Notes: generated by a model not told the origin, from the letters alone. A DNA stretch of 64,000 nucleotides from Brucella pseudogrignonensis (GCF_002252525.1 NZ_NNRM01000022.1:1-64000), one strand, 5' to 3'. Counted from the stretch's first letter, positions 24,332 to 35,444 are shown. Translations and numbers: made by a program.

Positions 24332-25375
24332 ATGGACGGAATTTTTGCAGCTTACGTCTTGCCCGCGCTAATCATGGCGCTGAAGTCGGTCGTTCTGCTT
24401 GTCGTATTGCTGATCGTCGTGGCTTACCTGCTGTATGCGGATCGTAAGATCTGGGCAGCTGTTCAGCTTCGCCGCGGACCAAACGTTGTTGGTCCATGGG
24501 GTCTCTTTCAGGCTTTCGCCGATCTTTTGAAGTTCGTCTTCAAGGAACCAATCATTCCTTCGGGCGCAAACAAGGGCGTGTTCCTTCTTGCACCGTTTGT
24601 TTCAGCGGTTCTGGCAATGGCAACCTGGGCAGTCATCCCGGTCAATGAAGGCTGGGCGATTGCTAATATTAATGTCGGCATTCTCTATATCTTCGCCATT
24701 TCTTCGCTTGAAGTTTACGGCGTGATCATGGGCGGCTGGGCCTCGAACTCGAAGTACCCATTCCTCGGGGCACTTCGTTCGGCAGCACAGATGGTCTCTT
24801 ATGAAGTGTCGATCGGTTTCGTGATTGTCACGGTTCTTCTGACGGTTGGCTCGCTCAACCTGACTGATATCGTGCTGTCGCAGAATACGGGTCTCGGTAC
24901 ATCGCTCGGCCTGCCTGCTTCGTTCCTCGACTGGAACTGGCTGGTACTGTTCCCGATGTTCGTGATCTTCTTCATTTCGGCGCTTGCTGAAACGAACCGT
25001 CCGCCATTCGATCTTGTCGAAGCTGAATCTGAACTCGTGGCCGGTCACATGATCGAATATTCGTCCACGCCGTTCCTTCTGTTCTTCCTCGGCGAGTATG
25101 TGGCGATCACGCTGATGTGCGCCCTGATGACCACACTCTTCCTTGGCGGCTGGTTGCCTCCGGTTGACGTATGGTTCCTCAACTGGGTTCCGGGCATCAT
25201 CTGGTTCATGCTCAAGCTCTGCTTCTGCTTCTTCATGTTCGCCATGGTGAAGGCTTTCGTACCGCGTTACCGTTACGACCAGCTGATGCGTCTGGGTTGG
25301 AAAGTGTTCCTGCCGATTTCGCTGGCAATGGTTGTTCTGACCGCGACCGTCATCAAAGTCTTCGATCTGGTGTAA
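24332..25375 (+). CDS. nuoH: NADH-quinone oxidoreductase subunit H
   Basis: The membrane subunit of 347 residues and about eight helices that links the quinone cavity to the proton channels. The start ATG at 24332 ([15 protein letters not shown]) follows GAGAGAGACGG, with non-homologous open frame upstream. Conserved features include [20 protein letters not shown] near residue 39 and the [19 protein letters not shown] loop near residue 222, at the quinone-access site. Confidence 0.97.
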   Translation: MDGIFAAYVLPALIMALKSVVLLVVLLIVVAYLLYADRKIWAAVQLRRGPNVVGPWGLFQAFADLLKFVFKEPIIPSGANKGVFLLAPFVSAVLAMATWAVIPVNEGWAIANINVGILYIFAISSLEVYGVIMGGWASNSKYPFLGALRSAAQMVSYEVSIGFVIVTVLLTVGSLNLTDIVLSQNTGLGTSLGLPASFLDWNWLVLFPMFVIFFISALAETNRPPFDLVEAESELVAGHMIEYSSTPFLLFFLGEYVAITLMCALMTTLFLGGWLPPVDVWFLNWVPGIIWFMLKLCFCFFMFAMVKAFVPRYRYDQLMRLGWKVFLPISLAMVVLTATVIKVFDLV

Positions 25376-25387
25376 GGAGAAAGACAA

Positions 25388-25879
25388 ATGGCTTCATTCG
25401 CACAAGCCGCGAAATCCCTCCTTCTCAAGGAATTCGTCGGTGCTTTCTTCCTCTCCATGCGTCAGTTCTTTGCGCCCAAGGCGACACTGAATTACCCGCA
25501 TGAAAAAGGTCCCGTTTCGCCACGTTTCCGTGGCGAGCACGCGCTGCGCCGTTATCCCAACGGTGAAGAACGCTGCATTGCCTGCAAGCTCTGCGAAGCG
25601 ATCTGCCCGGCGCAGGCAATCACCATTGAGGCGGGTCCACGCCGCAATGACGGCACGCGCCGCACTGTGCGTTACGACATCGATATGGTGAAGTGCATCT
25701 ATTGCGGTTTCTGTCAGGAAGCCTGTCCGGTGGATGCAATCGTTGAAGGTCCGAACTTCGAGTTTGCGACCGAAACCCGCGAAGAGCTGTACTATGACAA
25801 GGACAAACTCCTTGCCAATGGCGATCGCTGGGAACGCGAAATTGCGCGCAACATCGCGATGGATGCGCCATATCGCTGA
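25388..25879 (+). CDS. nuoI: NADH-quinone oxidoreductase subunit I
   Basis: A ferredoxin-type subunit of 163 residues carrying two [4Fe-4S] clusters (N6a, N6b) that pass electrons to NuoB. The ligands are in [15 protein letters not shown] (about residues 61-75) and [15 protein letters not shown] (about residues 100-114). The N-terminal helix ([15 protein letters not shown]) attaches it to the membrane arm. A 168-base gap with hairpins follows before nuoJ. Confidence 0.97.
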   Translation: MASFAQAAKSLLLKEFVGAFFLSMRQFFAPKATLNYPHEKGPVSPRFRGEHALRRYPNGEERCIACKLCEAICPAQAITIEAGPRRNDGTRRTVRYDIDMVKCIYCGFCQEACPVDAIVEGPNFEFATETREELYYDKDKLLANGDRWEREIARNIAMDAPYR

Positions 25880-25923
25880 TTGGTTTTGCTGAAACTTTGT
25901 TTCGGCATCCGGTTTGAAAAGCG

Positions 25924-25953
25924 GCAACAAGAAGGGGCGGCCCGTCTTGTTGC
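25924..25953 (+). other. Hairpin between nuoI and nuoJ
   Basis: GCAACAAGA (25924-25932) pairs with TCTTGTTGC (25945-25953) as a perfect 9-base stem around a G+C-rich 12-base loop. A smaller CGCG stem follows near 25968. This is the longest gap in the nuo operon (168 bases); there is no U-run, so processing or stability rather than termination is likely. Confidence 0.5.
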
Positions 25954-26047
25954 TGGAATTTAAGTTTCGCGATTATTCGCGGCAAACAAAGACTAAAGCG
26001 GATGAAGCAATCAGGCTTTGTCCACGGAAAGGTGTTGGGGGATCCCC

Positions 26048-26665
26048 ATGCTGACAGGTATTGCGGCAGCGTTCTTCTATCTGTTCGCCTTTATCATGAT
26101 CGCAAGCGCGTTCATGGTGATTGCGGCACGCAACCCCGTGCATTCGGTGCTGTTTCTGATCCTCGCTTTCTTCAATGCAGCGGCGCTGTTCCTGCTGACG
26201 GGGGCCGAGTTCCTCGCCATGATCCTGCTCGTCGTTTATGTCGGTGCTGTGGCGGTTCTCTTCCTCTTCGTTGTCATGATGCTGGATGTTGACTTCTCCG
26301 AATTGAAGCGCGGTGCGCTGCAATATGCGCCGGTTGGCGCTCTGGTCGGTCTCATTCTTTTGGGCGAGCTGATTGTTGTTTTTGCGGGTTCGATGTTCAC
26401 GCCTAAGCTGGGGCAGGGCGCCGTTCCGATACCTGATCTTGCTGAACGCACCAACACCGCAGCCCTCGGTGATATTCTTTACACCGACTTCGTCTTCCAC
26501 TTCCAGATTGCAGGATTGGTCCTTCTCGTAGCCATGATTGGCGCGATCGTTCTGACGCTGCGGCACAAGCCGAATGTTAAGCGCCAGTCGATCCCGGATC
26601 AGGTCGCTCGTACGCCTGAGACGGCGATCGAGATCAAGAAGGTCGAACCGGGCAAGGGCATCTGA
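26048..26665 (+). CDS. nuoJ: NADH-quinone oxidoreductase subunit J
   Basis: A membrane-arm subunit of 205 residues and five helices. The start ATG at 26048 ([15 protein letters not shown]) has a GGGGG ribosome site close upstream and matches the family N-terminus. The family segment [20 protein letters not shown] near residue 29 and [21 protein letters not shown], with the pi-bulge region of helix 3, are present. The C-terminus is a charged cytoplasmic tail. Confidence 0.95.
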   Translation: MLTGIAAAFFYLFAFIMIASAFMVIAARNPVHSVLFLILAFFNAAALFLLTGAEFLAMILLVVYVGAVAVLFLFVVMMLDVDFSELKRGALQYAPVGALVGLILLGELIVVFAGSMFTPKLGQGAVPIPDLAERTNTAALGDILYTDFVFHFQIAGLVLLVAMIGAIVLTLRHKPNVKRQSIPDQVARTPETAIEIKKVEPGKGI

Positions 26666-26675
26666 GGATAAGAAT

Positions 26676-26984
26676 ATGGAAATCGGTATTTCTCATTATC
26701 TGACCGTTTCGGCCATCCTGTTCACCCTTGGCGTTTTCGGTATCTTCTTAAACCGTAAGAACGTCATCGTTATCCTGATGTCTGTCGAATTGATCCTTCT
26801 CTCGGTCAATCTCAATTTCGTGGCGTTTTCTTCTGTGCTTGGCGATATGGTCGGACAGGTTTTCGCGCTCTTCGTTCTGACTGTTGCGGCTGCTGAAGCA
26901 GCTATCGGTCTGGCAATCCTCGTTGTTTTCTTCCGTAATCGCGGCTCCATCGCGGTGGAAGACGTCAATGTTATGAAAGGTTGA
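26676..26984 (+). CDS. nuoK: NADH-quinone oxidoreductase subunit K
   Basis: A membrane subunit of 102 residues and three helices ([19 protein letters not shown]), homologous to the MrpC antiporter subunit. Conserved glutamates in [17 protein letters not shown] and [13 protein letters not shown] (near residues 36 and 72) are part of the central proton path. The start ATG at 26676 follows GAGGATAAGAAT. Confidence 0.96.
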   Translation: MEIGISHYLTVSAILFTLGVFGIFLNRKNVIVILMSVELILLSVNLNFVAFSSVLGDMVGQVFALFVLTVAAAEAAIGLAILVVFFRNRGSIAVEDVNVMKG

Positions 26985-26991
26985 CGGGCAA

Positions 26992-28986
26992 ATGCTCTAC
27001 TACGCGATCGTCTTCCTTCCGCTTATCGGCTTTCTTGTTGCTGGCCTGTTCGGCAACAAGATCGGAGCCAAAGCGAGTGAATACATCACTTCCGGCCTGA
27101 TGGTGATCGTCGCGATCCTGTCATGGGTCGTGTTCTTCAAGATCCCACTTGGCCACGATGCCGAAACAATTCGTATCCCTGTTCTTCACTGGGTTACGTC
27201 CGGTTCGCTGTCGTTTGATTGGGCTCTGCGTGTTGATACGCTGACTGGCGTTATGCTCGTCGTGATCAACTCGGTGTCGGCATTGGTGCATATTTATTCG
27301 ATCGGATACATGCACCACGATCCACATCGTCCGCGCTTCTTTGCTTATCTTTCGCTCTTCACCTTTGCCATGCTCATGCTGGTAACGTCGGACAATCTGA
27401 TCCAGATGTTCTTCGGCTGGGAAGGCGTTGGTCTCGCATCCTACCTTCTGATCGGTTTCTGGTTCCAGAAGCCATCGGCAAATGCTGCTGCAATGAAGGC
27501 ATTCGTGGTCAACCGCGTTGGTGACTTCGGCTTCCTGCTCGGCATCTTCGGTCTGTTCGCGCTGTTCCAGTCGGTTGATTACAACACGATCTTCTCAGCT
27601 GCAGCGACCTATCTGCCAGCTGAAGGTGCGAGCGATGCCGGTTCGGTTGTTCTTAACTTCCTCGGCTATGAGCTGCACAAGGAAACCGCTCTGACGGTTG
27701 TCTGCCTTCTGCTCTTCATGGGTGCTATGGGTAAGTCCGCGCAGTTCCTGCTGCACACCTGGCTTCCTGACGCGATGGAAGGCCCGACACCTGTTTCCGC
27801 GCTTATTCACGCGGCAACGATGGTGACCGCGGGTGTGTTCATGGTTGCGCGCCTGTCGCCGATCTTCGAACTCTCGCACACTGCTCTGCTGATCGTGACG
27901 ATCATCGGTGCAACAACAGCTTTCTTCGCTGCAACAGTTGCTCTGGTTCAGAACGACATCAAGCGCGTTATCGCTTACTCGACCTGTTCGCAGCTTGGTT
28001 ACATGTTTGCGGCTCTGGGTGTTGGCGCTTACGGTGCTGCTGTATTCCACCTGTTCACGCACGCTTTCTTCAAGGCTCTTCTGTTCCTTTGCGCAGGCTC
28101 GGTTATCCATGCCGTGTCTGAAGAACAGGACATGCGTCGCATGGGTGGTCTGCGTAAGCTGATCCCGATCACCTACTGGATGATGATGATTGGTACTGTT
28201 GCGATTACGGGTCTGGGTGTACCAGGCACGATCATCGGTACCGCTGGCTTCTTCTCGAAGGATGCCATCATCGAGTCGGTCTTTGCATCGCACAGCCTCG
28301 CATCGGGCTACGCTTTCACGCTCCTCGTGATCGCGGCAATGTTCACCAGCTTCTACTCATGGCGTCTGATTTTCATGACCTTCTATGGCAAGCCACGCGC
28401 TTCCGCTGAAGTCATGCATCACGTCCATGAATCGCCTCCGGTGATGCTGGTACCGTTGCTGATCCTCGCTGTTGGCGCTCTGCTTGCAGGTGTCGTATTC
28501 AAGGAATTCTTCTTCGGTCACGAATATGCCGAGTTCTGGAAGGGTGCGCTCTTCACGTTGCCAAGCAACGAAATCCTGGAGCATTATCACCATGTTCCAC
28601 TGTGGGTTAAGTTGTCGCCGTTCATCGCTATGCTGATCGGTCTGGTAACGGCTTGGATTTTCTATATCCGTGCGCCGCACATTCCAAAGGCACTCGCAGA
28701 ACGTCATCGTGGTCTGTACCAGTTCCTTCTCAACAAGTGGTACTTCGACGAATTGTATGACTTTATCTTCGTGCGTCCTGCTCGTTTCCTCGGCCGCTTC
28801 TTCTGGAAGGTCGGTGATGGCAAGATTATCGATGGATACGGTCCTAATGGTGTCGCCGCACGCGTTCTTGATGTTACGGGTCGCGTTGTGAAGATGCAGT
28901 CGGGTTACCTTTATCACTACGCATTCGCGATGCTTATCGGCGTCGCCGCGCTCGTCACCTGGATGATGCTCGGGAGCTCTTTCTGA
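26992..28986 (+). CDS. nuoL: NADH-quinone oxidoreductase subunit L
   Basis: The distal antiporter-like proton pump subunit of 664 residues. It has the MrpA/D-like core with [15 protein letters not shown] near residue 143 (the conserved glutamate), [20 protein letters not shown] near residue 257 and the broken-helix lysines, and then a long lateral helix in the C-terminal 150 residues that braces the membrane arm. It overlaps nuoM by one base. Confidence 0.97.
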   Translation: MLYYAIVFLPLIGFLVAGLFGNKIGAKASEYITSGLMVIVAILSWVVFFKIPLGHDAETIRIPVLHWVTSGSLSFDWALRVDTLTGVMLVVINSVSALVHIYSIGYMHHDPHRPRFFAYLSLFTFAMLMLVTSDNLIQMFFGWEGVGLASYLLIGFWFQKPSANAAAMKAFVVNRVGDFGFLLGIFGLFALFQSVDYNTIFSAAATYLPAEGASDAGSVVLNFLGYELHKETALTVVCLLLFMGAMGKSAQFLLHTWLPDAMEGPTPVSALIHAATMVTAGVFMVARLSPIFELSHTALLIVTIIGATTAFFAATVALVQNDIKRVIAYSTCSQLGYMFAALGVGAYGAAVFHLFTHAFFKALLFLCAGSVIHAVSEEQDMRRMGGLRKLIPITYWMMMIGTVAITGLGVPGTIIGTAGFFSKDAIIESVFASHSLASGYAFTLLVIAAMFTSFYSWRLIFMTFYGKPRASAEVMHHVHESPPVMLVPLLILAVGALLAGVVFKEFFFGHEYAEFWKGALFTLPSNEILEHYHHVPLWVKLSPFIAMLIGLVTAWIFYIRAPHIPKALAERHRGLYQFLLNKWYFDELYDFIFVRPARFLGRFFWKVGDGKIIDGYGPNGVAARVLDVTGRVVKMQSGYLYHYAFAMLIGVAALVTWMMLGSSF

Positions 28987-30494
28987 TGACCGATTGGCCA
29001 ATTCTTTCTACGGTCACATTCCTGCCGCTCGTCGGCGCCTTGTTGATCCTTCTCATCAAGGATGACAGCGAAGCCTCGCGTCGCAACATCAAGAATGTTG
29101 CGCTGCTGACCACGGTTTTCGTCTTCATTCTATCCCTGGTTATCTGGGCCGGATTTGATAATTCAAATCCAGGCTTCCAGATGGTCGAGCAGATTGACTG
29201 GCTCGGTGGTGGCATTTCCTACCACATGGGCGTTGACGGCATTTCCATGCTGTTTGTCGTGCTCTCCGCTTTCCTCATGCCGTTCTGCATCTTGGCAAGC
29301 TGGTTGGCTATCGACAAGCGCGTCAAGGAATACATGATCGCTTTCCTTATTCTGGAAACGCTCATGATCGGCGTGTTCTGCGCGCTCGATCTGTTCCTGT
29401 TCTACGTGTTCTTTGAAGCAAGCCTTATCCCGATGTTCATCATCATCGGTGTTTGGGGTGGCAAGCGCCGCGTTTATGCAAGCTTCAAGTTCTTCCTCTA
29501 CACGTTGCTCGGCTCCGTGCTGATGCTGATCGCGATCATGGCAATGTACTGGCAGGCCGGTACGCTCAATATCGTCGAACTGCTGAAGTACGACTTCCCG
29601 GCAGGTATGCAGACGTGGCTGTGGCTGGCGTTCTTCGCGTCCTTCGCGGTCAAGATGCCAATGTGGCCGGTTCATACCTGGTTGCCTGATGCGCACGTTG
29701 AAGCGCCGACGGCAGGCTCGGTCATTCTGGCTGGTATTCTTCTGAAGCTCGGCGGCTACGGCTTCCTGCGCTTCTCGCTGCCGATGTTCCCGCTTGCATC
29801 TGCCGATTTTGCACCATTCGTCTTTGCATTATCTGCAATTGCTATCGTCTACACCTCGCTCGTGGCGTTGGTGCAGGAAGATATCAAGAAGTTGATTGCT
29901 TACTCGTCGGTTGCGCACATGGGATATGTGACCATGGGTATCTTTGCCGCCAACGAGCAGGGCGTGCAGGGTGCAATCTTCCAGATGCTCTCGCATGGTA
30001 TTGTTTCGGGCGCGCTCTTCCTTTGCGTAGGCGTCATCTATGACCGTATGCATACCCGTGAGATTTCGGCCTTTGGCGGTCTCGTCAACAACATGCCGAA
30101 ATATGCGGTTGCCTTCCTCATCTTGACAATGGCGAATGTGGGTCTTCCGGGTACTTCGGGCTTTGTGGGTGAATTCCTCACGCTGTTCGGTGTCTTCCGC
30201 GTCAATACGTGGGTTGCACTGTTCGCGACATCGGGTGTGATCCTGTCGGCAGCTTATGCGCTGTGGCTCTATCGCAACGTGGTGTTTGGTGCGCTGACCA
30301 AGGAAAGCCTCAAGGGCCTTCTCGACCTCAGCCCGCGTGAAAAGCTGATCCTGTATCCGCTTGTGATCCTCACTATCTTCTTCGGTGTGTATCCGGTTCC
30401 GGTCTTTGATGCGACCGCAAGCGCCGTGCATGCACTGGTTACTAATTACGACGCAGCGCTGGCAAATGCCGCTAGCGCTACGCTGGCGCAGTAA
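28986..30494 (+). CDS. nuoM: NADH-quinone oxidoreductase subunit M
   Basis: The middle antiporter-like proton pump subunit of 502 residues and about fourteen helices. The conserved glutamate is in [17 protein letters not shown] near residue 144, the lysine in [19 protein letters not shown] near residue 223, and [17 protein letters not shown] lies near residue 298. The start overlaps the nuoL stop. Confidence 0.97.
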   Translation: MTDWPILSTVTFLPLVGALLILLIKDDSEASRRNIKNVALLTTVFVFILSLVIWAGFDNSNPGFQMVEQIDWLGGGISYHMGVDGISMLFVVLSAFLMPFCILASWLAIDKRVKEYMIAFLILETLMIGVFCALDLFLFYVFFEASLIPMFIIIGVWGGKRRVYASFKFFLYTLLGSVLMLIAIMAMYWQAGTLNIVELLKYDFPAGMQTWLWLAFFASFAVKMPMWPVHTWLPDAHVEAPTAGSVILAGILLKLGGYGFLRFSLPMFPLASADFAPFVFALSAIAIVYTSLVALVQEDIKKLIAYSSVAHMGYVTMGIFAANEQGVQGAIFQMLSHGIVSGALFLCVGVIYDRMHTREISAFGGLVNNMPKYAVAFLILTMANVGLPGTSGFVGEFLTLFGVFRVNTWVALFATSGVILSAAYALWLYRNVVFGALTKESLKGLLDLSPREKLILYPLVILTIFFGVYPVPVFDATASAVHALVTNYDAALANAASATLAQ

Positions 30495-30511
30495 GTAAAG
30501 GCGTAGGCTTG

Positions 30512-31948
30512 ATGCAAACCGACCTGATTGCTTCCCTGTCTCTCGCAGCTCCCGAGGTTCTCCTCGCGCTGAGCGGACTGGCATTGCTCATGATCGGCGT
30601 GTTCTCCGGAGAGCGCGCCTCAACCCTCGTCAATGGACTTGCAGTCGCTGTTTTGATTGCAGCACTGGCTCTTGTCGTGATCTTCCCGCACAACGGCACT
30701 GCTTTCGGCGGTGGCTTTGTAAGCGATGGCTTCGCACGTTTCATGAAGGCGCTGACACTGATTGGCTCCATCGTGACACTCGTTATGTCCGTTGGCTTTG
30801 CGCGTGAAGAGAAGTTCGACAAGTTCGAATTCCCAGTGCTGATCGTGCTTTCGACGCTCGGCATGCTCATCATGGTGTCGGCATCGAACATGCTGACGCT
30901 TTATATGGGGCTCGAACTGCAGTCGCTTGCACTCTATGTGCTTGCTGCCTTCAACCGTGACAGCGTTCGTTCGACAGAAGCTGGCCTCAAGTACTTCGTA
31001 CTGGGTGCGCTTTCGTCGGGTATGCTGCTCTACGGTATCAGCCTTGTTTACGGTTACACCGGCCATATCGGCTTTGCCGAAATCGCAACCGCAATCAGCG
31101 GCGGCGAGCGTCAGCTTGGTCTGGTCTTCGGTCTGGTGTTCATTCTGGCAGGTCTCTGCTTCAAGATTTCCGCTGTTCCATTCCATATGTGGACGCCGGA
31201 CGTTTATGAAGGTTCGCCAACGCCTGTAACCGCATTCTTTGCAGCCGCTCCAAAGATGGCAGCGATGGCTCTGATCGTTCGTGTTGTTGAAGGCGCATTT
31301 GCTCCTGTGACTCACGACTGGCAGCAGGTTATCACTTTCGTCGCGATCGCTTCGATGGTGCTGGGTGCTTTTGCCGCTATCGGTCAGCGCAACATCAAGC
31401 GCCTGATGGCCTACTCGTCGATCAGCCACATGGGCTATGCTCTCGTTGGTCTGGCTGCCGGTACGGTTGTTGGTGTTAAGGGTGTCGCTCTTTACATGGC
31501 GATCTATCTCGTCATGACGCTGGGTAGCTTTGCCTTCATCCTGTCCATGCGGACCAAGGACGGCAATGTTGAGCAGATCGAAGATCTTGCTGGTCTGTCG
31601 CGCACCAATCCGGTGATGGCAACCATCATGACCATGATGCTGTTCTCGCTTGCTGGTATTCCGCCGCTCGCTGGCTTCTTCGGTAAGTGGTACACCTTCG
31701 TTGCGGCCGTTGAAGTGGGTCTTTATCCGCTGGCAATCATCGGTATCGTCGCTTCGGTTGTTGGTGCATTCTACTACCTGCGCATGATCAAGATCATGTG
31801 GTTCGATGAGCCAACAACGACTTTCGTTCCAGCAGCAATTGAGCTGCGTCTGGTACTGCTCGTTTCGGGTGCTTTCGTTCTGTTCTATGGACTGATCGGT
31901 GGCTGGCTCGGCGGCTTGGCTGAAACTGCAGCGAAGACGTTCTTCTGA
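30512..31948 (+). CDS. nuoN: NADH-quinone oxidoreductase subunit N
   Basis: The proximal antiporter-like subunit of 478 residues and about fourteen helices. Features include [20 protein letters not shown] near residue 129, [18 protein letters not shown] near residue 219 and [18 protein letters not shown] near residue 291. The ATG at 30512 is preferred over the preceding TTG. It closes the nuo genes; birA starts 3 bases after its stop, so complex I is co-transcribed with biotin ligase. Confidence 0.97.
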   Translation: MQTDLIASLSLAAPEVLLALSGLALLMIGVFSGERASTLVNGLAVAVLIAALALVVIFPHNGTAFGGGFVSDGFARFMKALTLIGSIVTLVMSVGFAREEKFDKFEFPVLIVLSTLGMLIMVSASNMLTLYMGLELQSLALYVLAAFNRDSVRSTEAGLKYFVLGALSSGMLLYGISLVYGYTGHIGFAEIATAISGGERQLGLVFGLVFILAGLCFKISAVPFHMWTPDVYEGSPTPVTAFFAAAPKMAAMALIVRVVEGAFAPVTHDWQQVITFVAIASMVLGAFAAIGQRNIKRLMAYSSISHMGYALVGLAAGTVVGVKGVALYMAIYLVMTLGSFAFILSMRTKDGNVEQIEDLAGLSRTNPVMATIMTMMLFSLAGIPPLAGFFGKWYTFVAAVEVGLYPLAIIGIVASVVGAFYYLRMIKIMWFDEPTTTFVPAAIELRLVLLVSGAFVLFYGLIGGWLGGLAETAAKTFF

Positions 31949-31950
31949 GC

Positions 31951-32781
31951 ATGACAATGAATAAGGCCGCAGGTGATGGCATGGGTTTCACGCTGGCACC
32001 TGCGGCTTTAGCAGACGAATACCGACTGGAGTTTTTTCCGGTCGTTGGTTCTACCAATGCAGAGGCGCTTGCACAGGCTAATGCCGGGGATGCTGGGCGC
32101 CTCTGGTTCGTTTCTCCCAAACAGGAGAGCGGACGAGGGCGTCGTGGCCGTACGTGGACCGCGCCCGAAGGCAATCTTGCCGCCACTCTGCTTCTCGTTG
32201 AACGTTTTGATCCCAAAACTGCCGCCACACTCGGTTTTGTCGCAGGTCTCGCCTTGGCGGATGCTGTTGACGCCGTTTTGCCAGAAGCTGTAGCTGCCCG
32301 CGTCAATGTCGCGCTCAAATGGCCGAATGATGTGCTGGTTGATGGCGCAAAGCTTTCCGGGATTCTGCTTGAATCAACCATGCTCTCGGATGGACGTTTC
32401 GGAATAGCGATTGGCATGGGCACGAATGTCGTTGCAGCGCCTGAGGGCTTGCCTTACGCCGCAACCTCGATCAACGGATTGGGCGGCAATACGGATGCTG
32501 CTACGCTGTTTCTGGCACTTTCCGATGCATGGTGCCAATATTACCGCATCTGGGATCAAGGGCGGGGATTGAACAATATTCGCGAACTTTGGCTCAAGCG
32601 CGCGCATGGTCTCGGCCAGCCTGTTGCTATGCAGCTCAATGGCCGGATTGTTGAAGGCGTTTTTGAAACTATCGATTCGGAGTGTCGGCTGGTCATCCGT
32701 GAGGACGATGGAACACGCGTGCCTGTGACCGCTGGCGATGTCTATTTTGGAACGGCAGCATCTGTTAAAGCCGTTTCCTGA
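31951..32781 (+). CDS. birA: Biotin-[acetyl-CoA-carboxylase] ligase
   Basis: A protein of 276 residues that attaches biotin to acetyl-CoA carboxylase and other carboxylases. The biotin/ATP loop SGRGRRGRTWTAPEGNL is near residue 61, and LKWPNDVLVDGAKLSGILLE near residue 122 holds the catalytic lysine. There is no N-terminal helix-turn-helix, so it is the group I enzyme without repressor function. It lies 2 bases after nuoN, an arrangement typical of Rhizobiales. The propionyl-CoA pathway gene mce nearby fits biotin-dependent carboxylation, though the link is only positional. Confidence 0.94.
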   Translation: MTMNKAAGDGMGFTLAPAALADEYRLEFFPVVGSTNAEALAQANAGDAGRLWFVSPKQESGRGRRGRTWTAPEGNLAATLLLVERFDPKTAATLGFVAGLALADAVDAVLPEAVAARVNVALKWPNDVLVDGAKLSGILLESTMLSDGRFGIAIGMGTNVVAAPEGLPYAATSINGLGGNTDAATLFLALSDAWCQYYRIWDQGRGLNNIRELWLKRAHGLGQPVAMQLNGRIVEGVFETIDSECRLVIREDDGTRVPVTAGDVYFGTAASVKAVS

Positions 32782-32865
32782 AGCAATATATGTGCACAAT
32801 AGGCCTCAGTTTGCGCCGTTCCGGGCTTGCAAACTATCGGTAGTCGGTTCAACAGAGGCATAATC

Positions 32866-32970
32866 AGAGCATCTTCGGTGAAGAATTGTTTTCTCTTCCG
32901 GAACAGGATGCGCATTATATCAAAAAGTTAGAGTGTTAAGCTGAATCAATTTGCTAAGAAGACACTCTAA
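32866..32970. repeat. Dispersed palindromic repeat, copy 1 (RIME/Bru-RS-like)
   Basis: A 105-base element of two parts: a GAGCATCTTCGG...TTCCGG hairpin with a GATGCGC segment, then a perfect TTAGAGTGT (32928-32936) / ACACTCTAA (32962-32970) inverted repeat around a 25-base loop containing TGAATCAATT. The same plan recurs at 47114 and 58895. It lies just upstream of rnj and could be transcribed into its leader. Confidence 0.6.
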
Positions 32971-32995
32971 AACGAAGTTAGAACAGGGAGGCATT

Positions 32996-34672
32996 ATGCC
33001 CCGCTCACCATCGACGCAATTTGTCTTCCTGCCGCTCGGCGGTGTCGGCGAAATCGGCATGAACCTCGCCATGTATGGCTTTGGTCCTGAAGACAATCGT
33101 GAATGGATCGTGGTTGACATGGGCGTAAGCTTTGCCGGACCGGAACATCCGGGCGCGGACCTTATTCTCCCTGACATTCGTTTTCTCGAAGCTGAAAAGC
33201 ACAATCTGCGCGGCATCGTCATCACGCATGCGCACGAAGACCACTACGGCGCATTGCTTGATCTGTGGCCGCGCCTGAAGGCACCCGTCTATGCAACGCC
33301 ATTCACGGCTGGCCTGCTCGAAGCCAAGCGCCAGTCTGAATTCGGTGCGCCGGAAATCCCGATGAATATTTTCAAGGCGGGTGAAAGCTTTGAAATCGGC
33401 CCGTTCAAGTTGGAAGCGATTGCAGTTACGCACTCGATCCCTGAACCTGTTTCGCTGGCGATTACCACGCCACTTGGCACGGTCGTTCATACCGGCGACT
33501 GGAAGATGGATCCGGACCCTTCAATGGGGCCGTTGATTGATGAAGCACGTTTCCGTGCGCTTGGTGATCAGGGTGTTCTGGCGCTCGTCTGCGACTCCAC
33601 CAATGCGATGCGCGAAGGGGAATCTCCATCCGAGCGTCAAGTCGGCGAAAGCCTGCGCGAACTCATTGAAAACGCGCGTGGACGCGTTGCCATTACGACT
33701 TTCTCGTCGAATGTTGGGCGTATTCGCTCGATCACCGAAGCCGCACGCGATGCGGGTCGTCAGGTGCTGGTGGTTGGTCGTTCCATGAAACGCACAATCG
33801 CTGTGGCGACCGAGCTTGGCTATATGGAAGGCCTGCCTGAGTTCCTCAGCGAAGACGATTATGGCTATATCCCGCGTGAAAACGTCGTGATGATCCTCAC
33901 GGGCAGTCAGGGCGAGCCGCGTGCAGCGCTTGCGAAGCTGGCACGTGATGAAATGCGCAGCATTGCGCTTTCGGCTGGCGATACAGTTATTTTCTCGTCG
34001 CGTCCAATTCCGGGCAATGAAAAGGCCATTCTAGACATCAAGAACAAGCTTATCGATCAGGGTATCAAGCTGATCAGCGATGATGATGCGCTTGTGCATG
34101 TTTCAGGCCATCCGCGAAGAGCTGAGTTGAAGCGCATGTATTCATGGGTGCGCCCGAAGATTCTTGTGCCTGTTCATGGAGAAGCCGCGCATCTGGTTGC
34201 TCAGGGTTCGCTTGGTGCAATGGAAGGCATCGAAGAGATTGCGCAGGTGCGCGACGGCGATATGCTGCGCCTTGCTCCCGGCAAGGCTGAAATCATCGAT
34301 GAAGCCCCGATTGGTCGTATATACAAGGACGGCAAGCTGATCGGTGACGAAGACGAAATCGGTATGGTTGAGCGTCGCAAGCTTGCCTATGTCGGTCATG
34401 TTGCTGTTTCCGTGCTGCTTGATCGCGATTTCAAGATCATGGACGAGCCTGATCTCGTGGCTTTCGGTCTGCCGGAAGAAGATGCGCAGGGCGATCTGAT
34501 GGAAGATATTCTGCTCGATTCCGCAATCGAAGCTATCGACAGCATTCCGCGCGCCCGCCGCAAGGATCTGGAAGTCGTCCGTGAATCTGTTCGCCGCGCT
34601 GTTCGCGCTGCGACAAATGAGGCATGGGGCAAAAAGCCGGTAGTGACGGTGTTTATCAACCGGATAAAGTAG
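32996..34672 (+). CDS. rnj: Ribonuclease J
   Basis: A metallo-beta-lactamase/beta-CASP nuclease of 558 residues with 5'-3' exonuclease and endonuclease activity on RNA, important in rRNA maturation and mRNA decay in alphaproteobacteria. The zinc motif THAHEDHYGALLDLWP lies near residue 74. Later metal ligands include HTGDWKMDPDP and SGHPRRAELKRMY, with the beta-CASP domain between. The start ATG at 32996 follows GGGAGGC. It is separated from birA by a dispersed repeat and so may have its own promoter. Confidence 0.93.
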   Translation: MPRSPSTQFVFLPLGGVGEIGMNLAMYGFGPEDNREWIVVDMGVSFAGPEHPGADLILPDIRFLEAEKHNLRGIVITHAHEDHYGALLDLWPRLKAPVYATPFTAGLLEAKRQSEFGAPEIPMNIFKAGESFEIGPFKLEAIAVTHSIPEPVSLAITTPLGTVVHTGDWKMDPDPSMGPLIDEARFRALGDQGVLALVCDSTNAMREGESPSERQVGESLRELIENARGRVAITTFSSNVGRIRSITEAARDAGRQVLVVGRSMKRTIAVATELGYMEGLPEFLSEDDYGYIPRENVVMILTGSQGEPRAALAKLARDEMRSIALSAGDTVIFSSRPIPGNEKAILDIKNKLIDQGIKLISDDDALVHVSGHPRRAELKRMYSWVRPKILVPVHGEAAHLVAQGSLGAMEGIEEIAQVRDGDMLRLAPGKAEIIDEAPIGRIYKDGKLIGDEDEIGMVERRKLAYVGHVAVSVLLDRDFKIMDEPDLVAFGLPEEDAQGDLMEDILLDSAIEAIDSIPRARRKDLEVVRESVRRAVRAATNEAWGKKPVVTVFINRIK

Positions 34673-34699
34673 GCTTCAGTTTTCGGGAGGAGGACACTG

Positions 34700-35104
34700 A
34701 TGCTTGAACGCCTGAACCATGTCGCAATCGCGGTTCCGGATATAAAGACCGCGTCTGCGCTCTATAGCGGGCAGCTGGGCGCGAAAGTTACCGCGCCACA
34801 GGCTTTGCCTGAACATGGTGTGACTGTGGTTTTCATCGACGTCGGCAATACCAAGATCGAGTTGCTTGAGCCTTTGGGCGAGAGATCGCCCATCGCAAGC
34901 TTCTTGGAAAAGAACCCTTCCGGCGGTATGCATCATCTTTGCTATGAAGTTGCAGATATTATCGCCGCTCGTGACCATCTTAAAGCGGAAGGCGCACGCA
35001 TTCTCGGTAACGGCGAGCCAAAGATCGGTGCTCACGGAAAGCCCGTACTATTTTTGCATCCCAAGGACTTCAATGGGACACTGATCGAGCTTGAGGAGGC
35101 ATGA
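34700..35104 (+). CDS. mce: Methylmalonyl-CoA epimerase
   Basis: A protein of 134 residues of the VOC superfamily, interconverting (R)- and (S)-methylmalonyl-CoA in propionate and odd-chain fatty acid metabolism. The fold pattern is LNHVAIAVPDI at the N-terminus, VVFIDVGNTKIELLEP in the middle and GGMHHLCYEVADI near residue 75, with metal ligands His, Gln/Glu and His. It has a strong ribosome site (GGGAGGAGG) and starts 27 bases after rnj. The DUF1467 gene starts 1 base after it. Confidence 0.93.
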   Translation: MLERLNHVAIAVPDIKTASALYSGQLGAKVTAPQALPEHGVTVVFIDVGNTKIELLEPLGERSPIASFLEKNPSGGMHHLCYEVADIIAARDHLKAEGARILGNGEPKIGAHGKPVLFLHPKDFNGTLIELEEA

Positions 35105-35105
35105 A

Positions 35106-35375
35106 ATGACCATCGTTTCCGGCGTCGCAATGTATTTTATCTTCTGGTGGATAACGTTGTTTGCCCTTCTACCAGTTGGTTTGCGCACACAGGCTGAAGA
35201 AAAAGAAGTCACATTGGGCACCGTTGCCAGTGCTCCTGCAAAGCCACGCATCGGTCTCGCCTTTCTGCGTACGACATTTGTCGCGACCGCTATCTTCTGC
35301 CTCTATTATTACATGACGCAGGTCCAGGGTTTTGGGCTTGATGATATTCCGCACTTCTTTCCCGATCTGAAGTAA
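35106..35375 (+). CDS. DUF1467 family membrane protein
   Basis: A protein of 89 residues with two membrane helices (about residues 5-25, VSGVAMYFIFWWITLFALLPVGL, and residues 50-70). The loop between contains a charged stretch (QAEEKEVTLGTV). The DUF1467 family is conserved in alphaproteobacteria, frequently next to mce or proS, but its function is unknown. The start ATG at 35106 follows GAGGAGG; it is coupled to mce and likely shares its transcript. The interval up to proS contains an unrelated small leftward gene. Confidence 0.9.
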   Translation: MTIVSGVAMYFIFWWITLFALLPVGLRTQAEEKEVTLGTVASAPAKPRIGLAFLRTTFVATAIFCLYYYMTQVQGFGLDDIPHFFPDLK

Positions 35376-35410
35376 AAGCGGACACTCTATTTTCAGAGAT
35401 TTGTAAGATG

Positions 35411-35444
35411 AAAAAACCAAATGCCTATTTTTTAGGCATTTGGT
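35411..35444. terminator. Perfect 12-base hairpin after the DUF1467 gene
   Basis: ACCAAATGCCTA (35416-35427) and TAGGCATTTGGT (35433-35444) pair perfectly around a 5-base T loop. A run of six A lies on the left, so on the leftward strand the hairpin is followed by six U. On the rightward strand it would be a U-poor terminator for the mce-DUF1467 transcripts. The rest of 35376-35706 shows no gene I can support. Confidence 0.6.
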
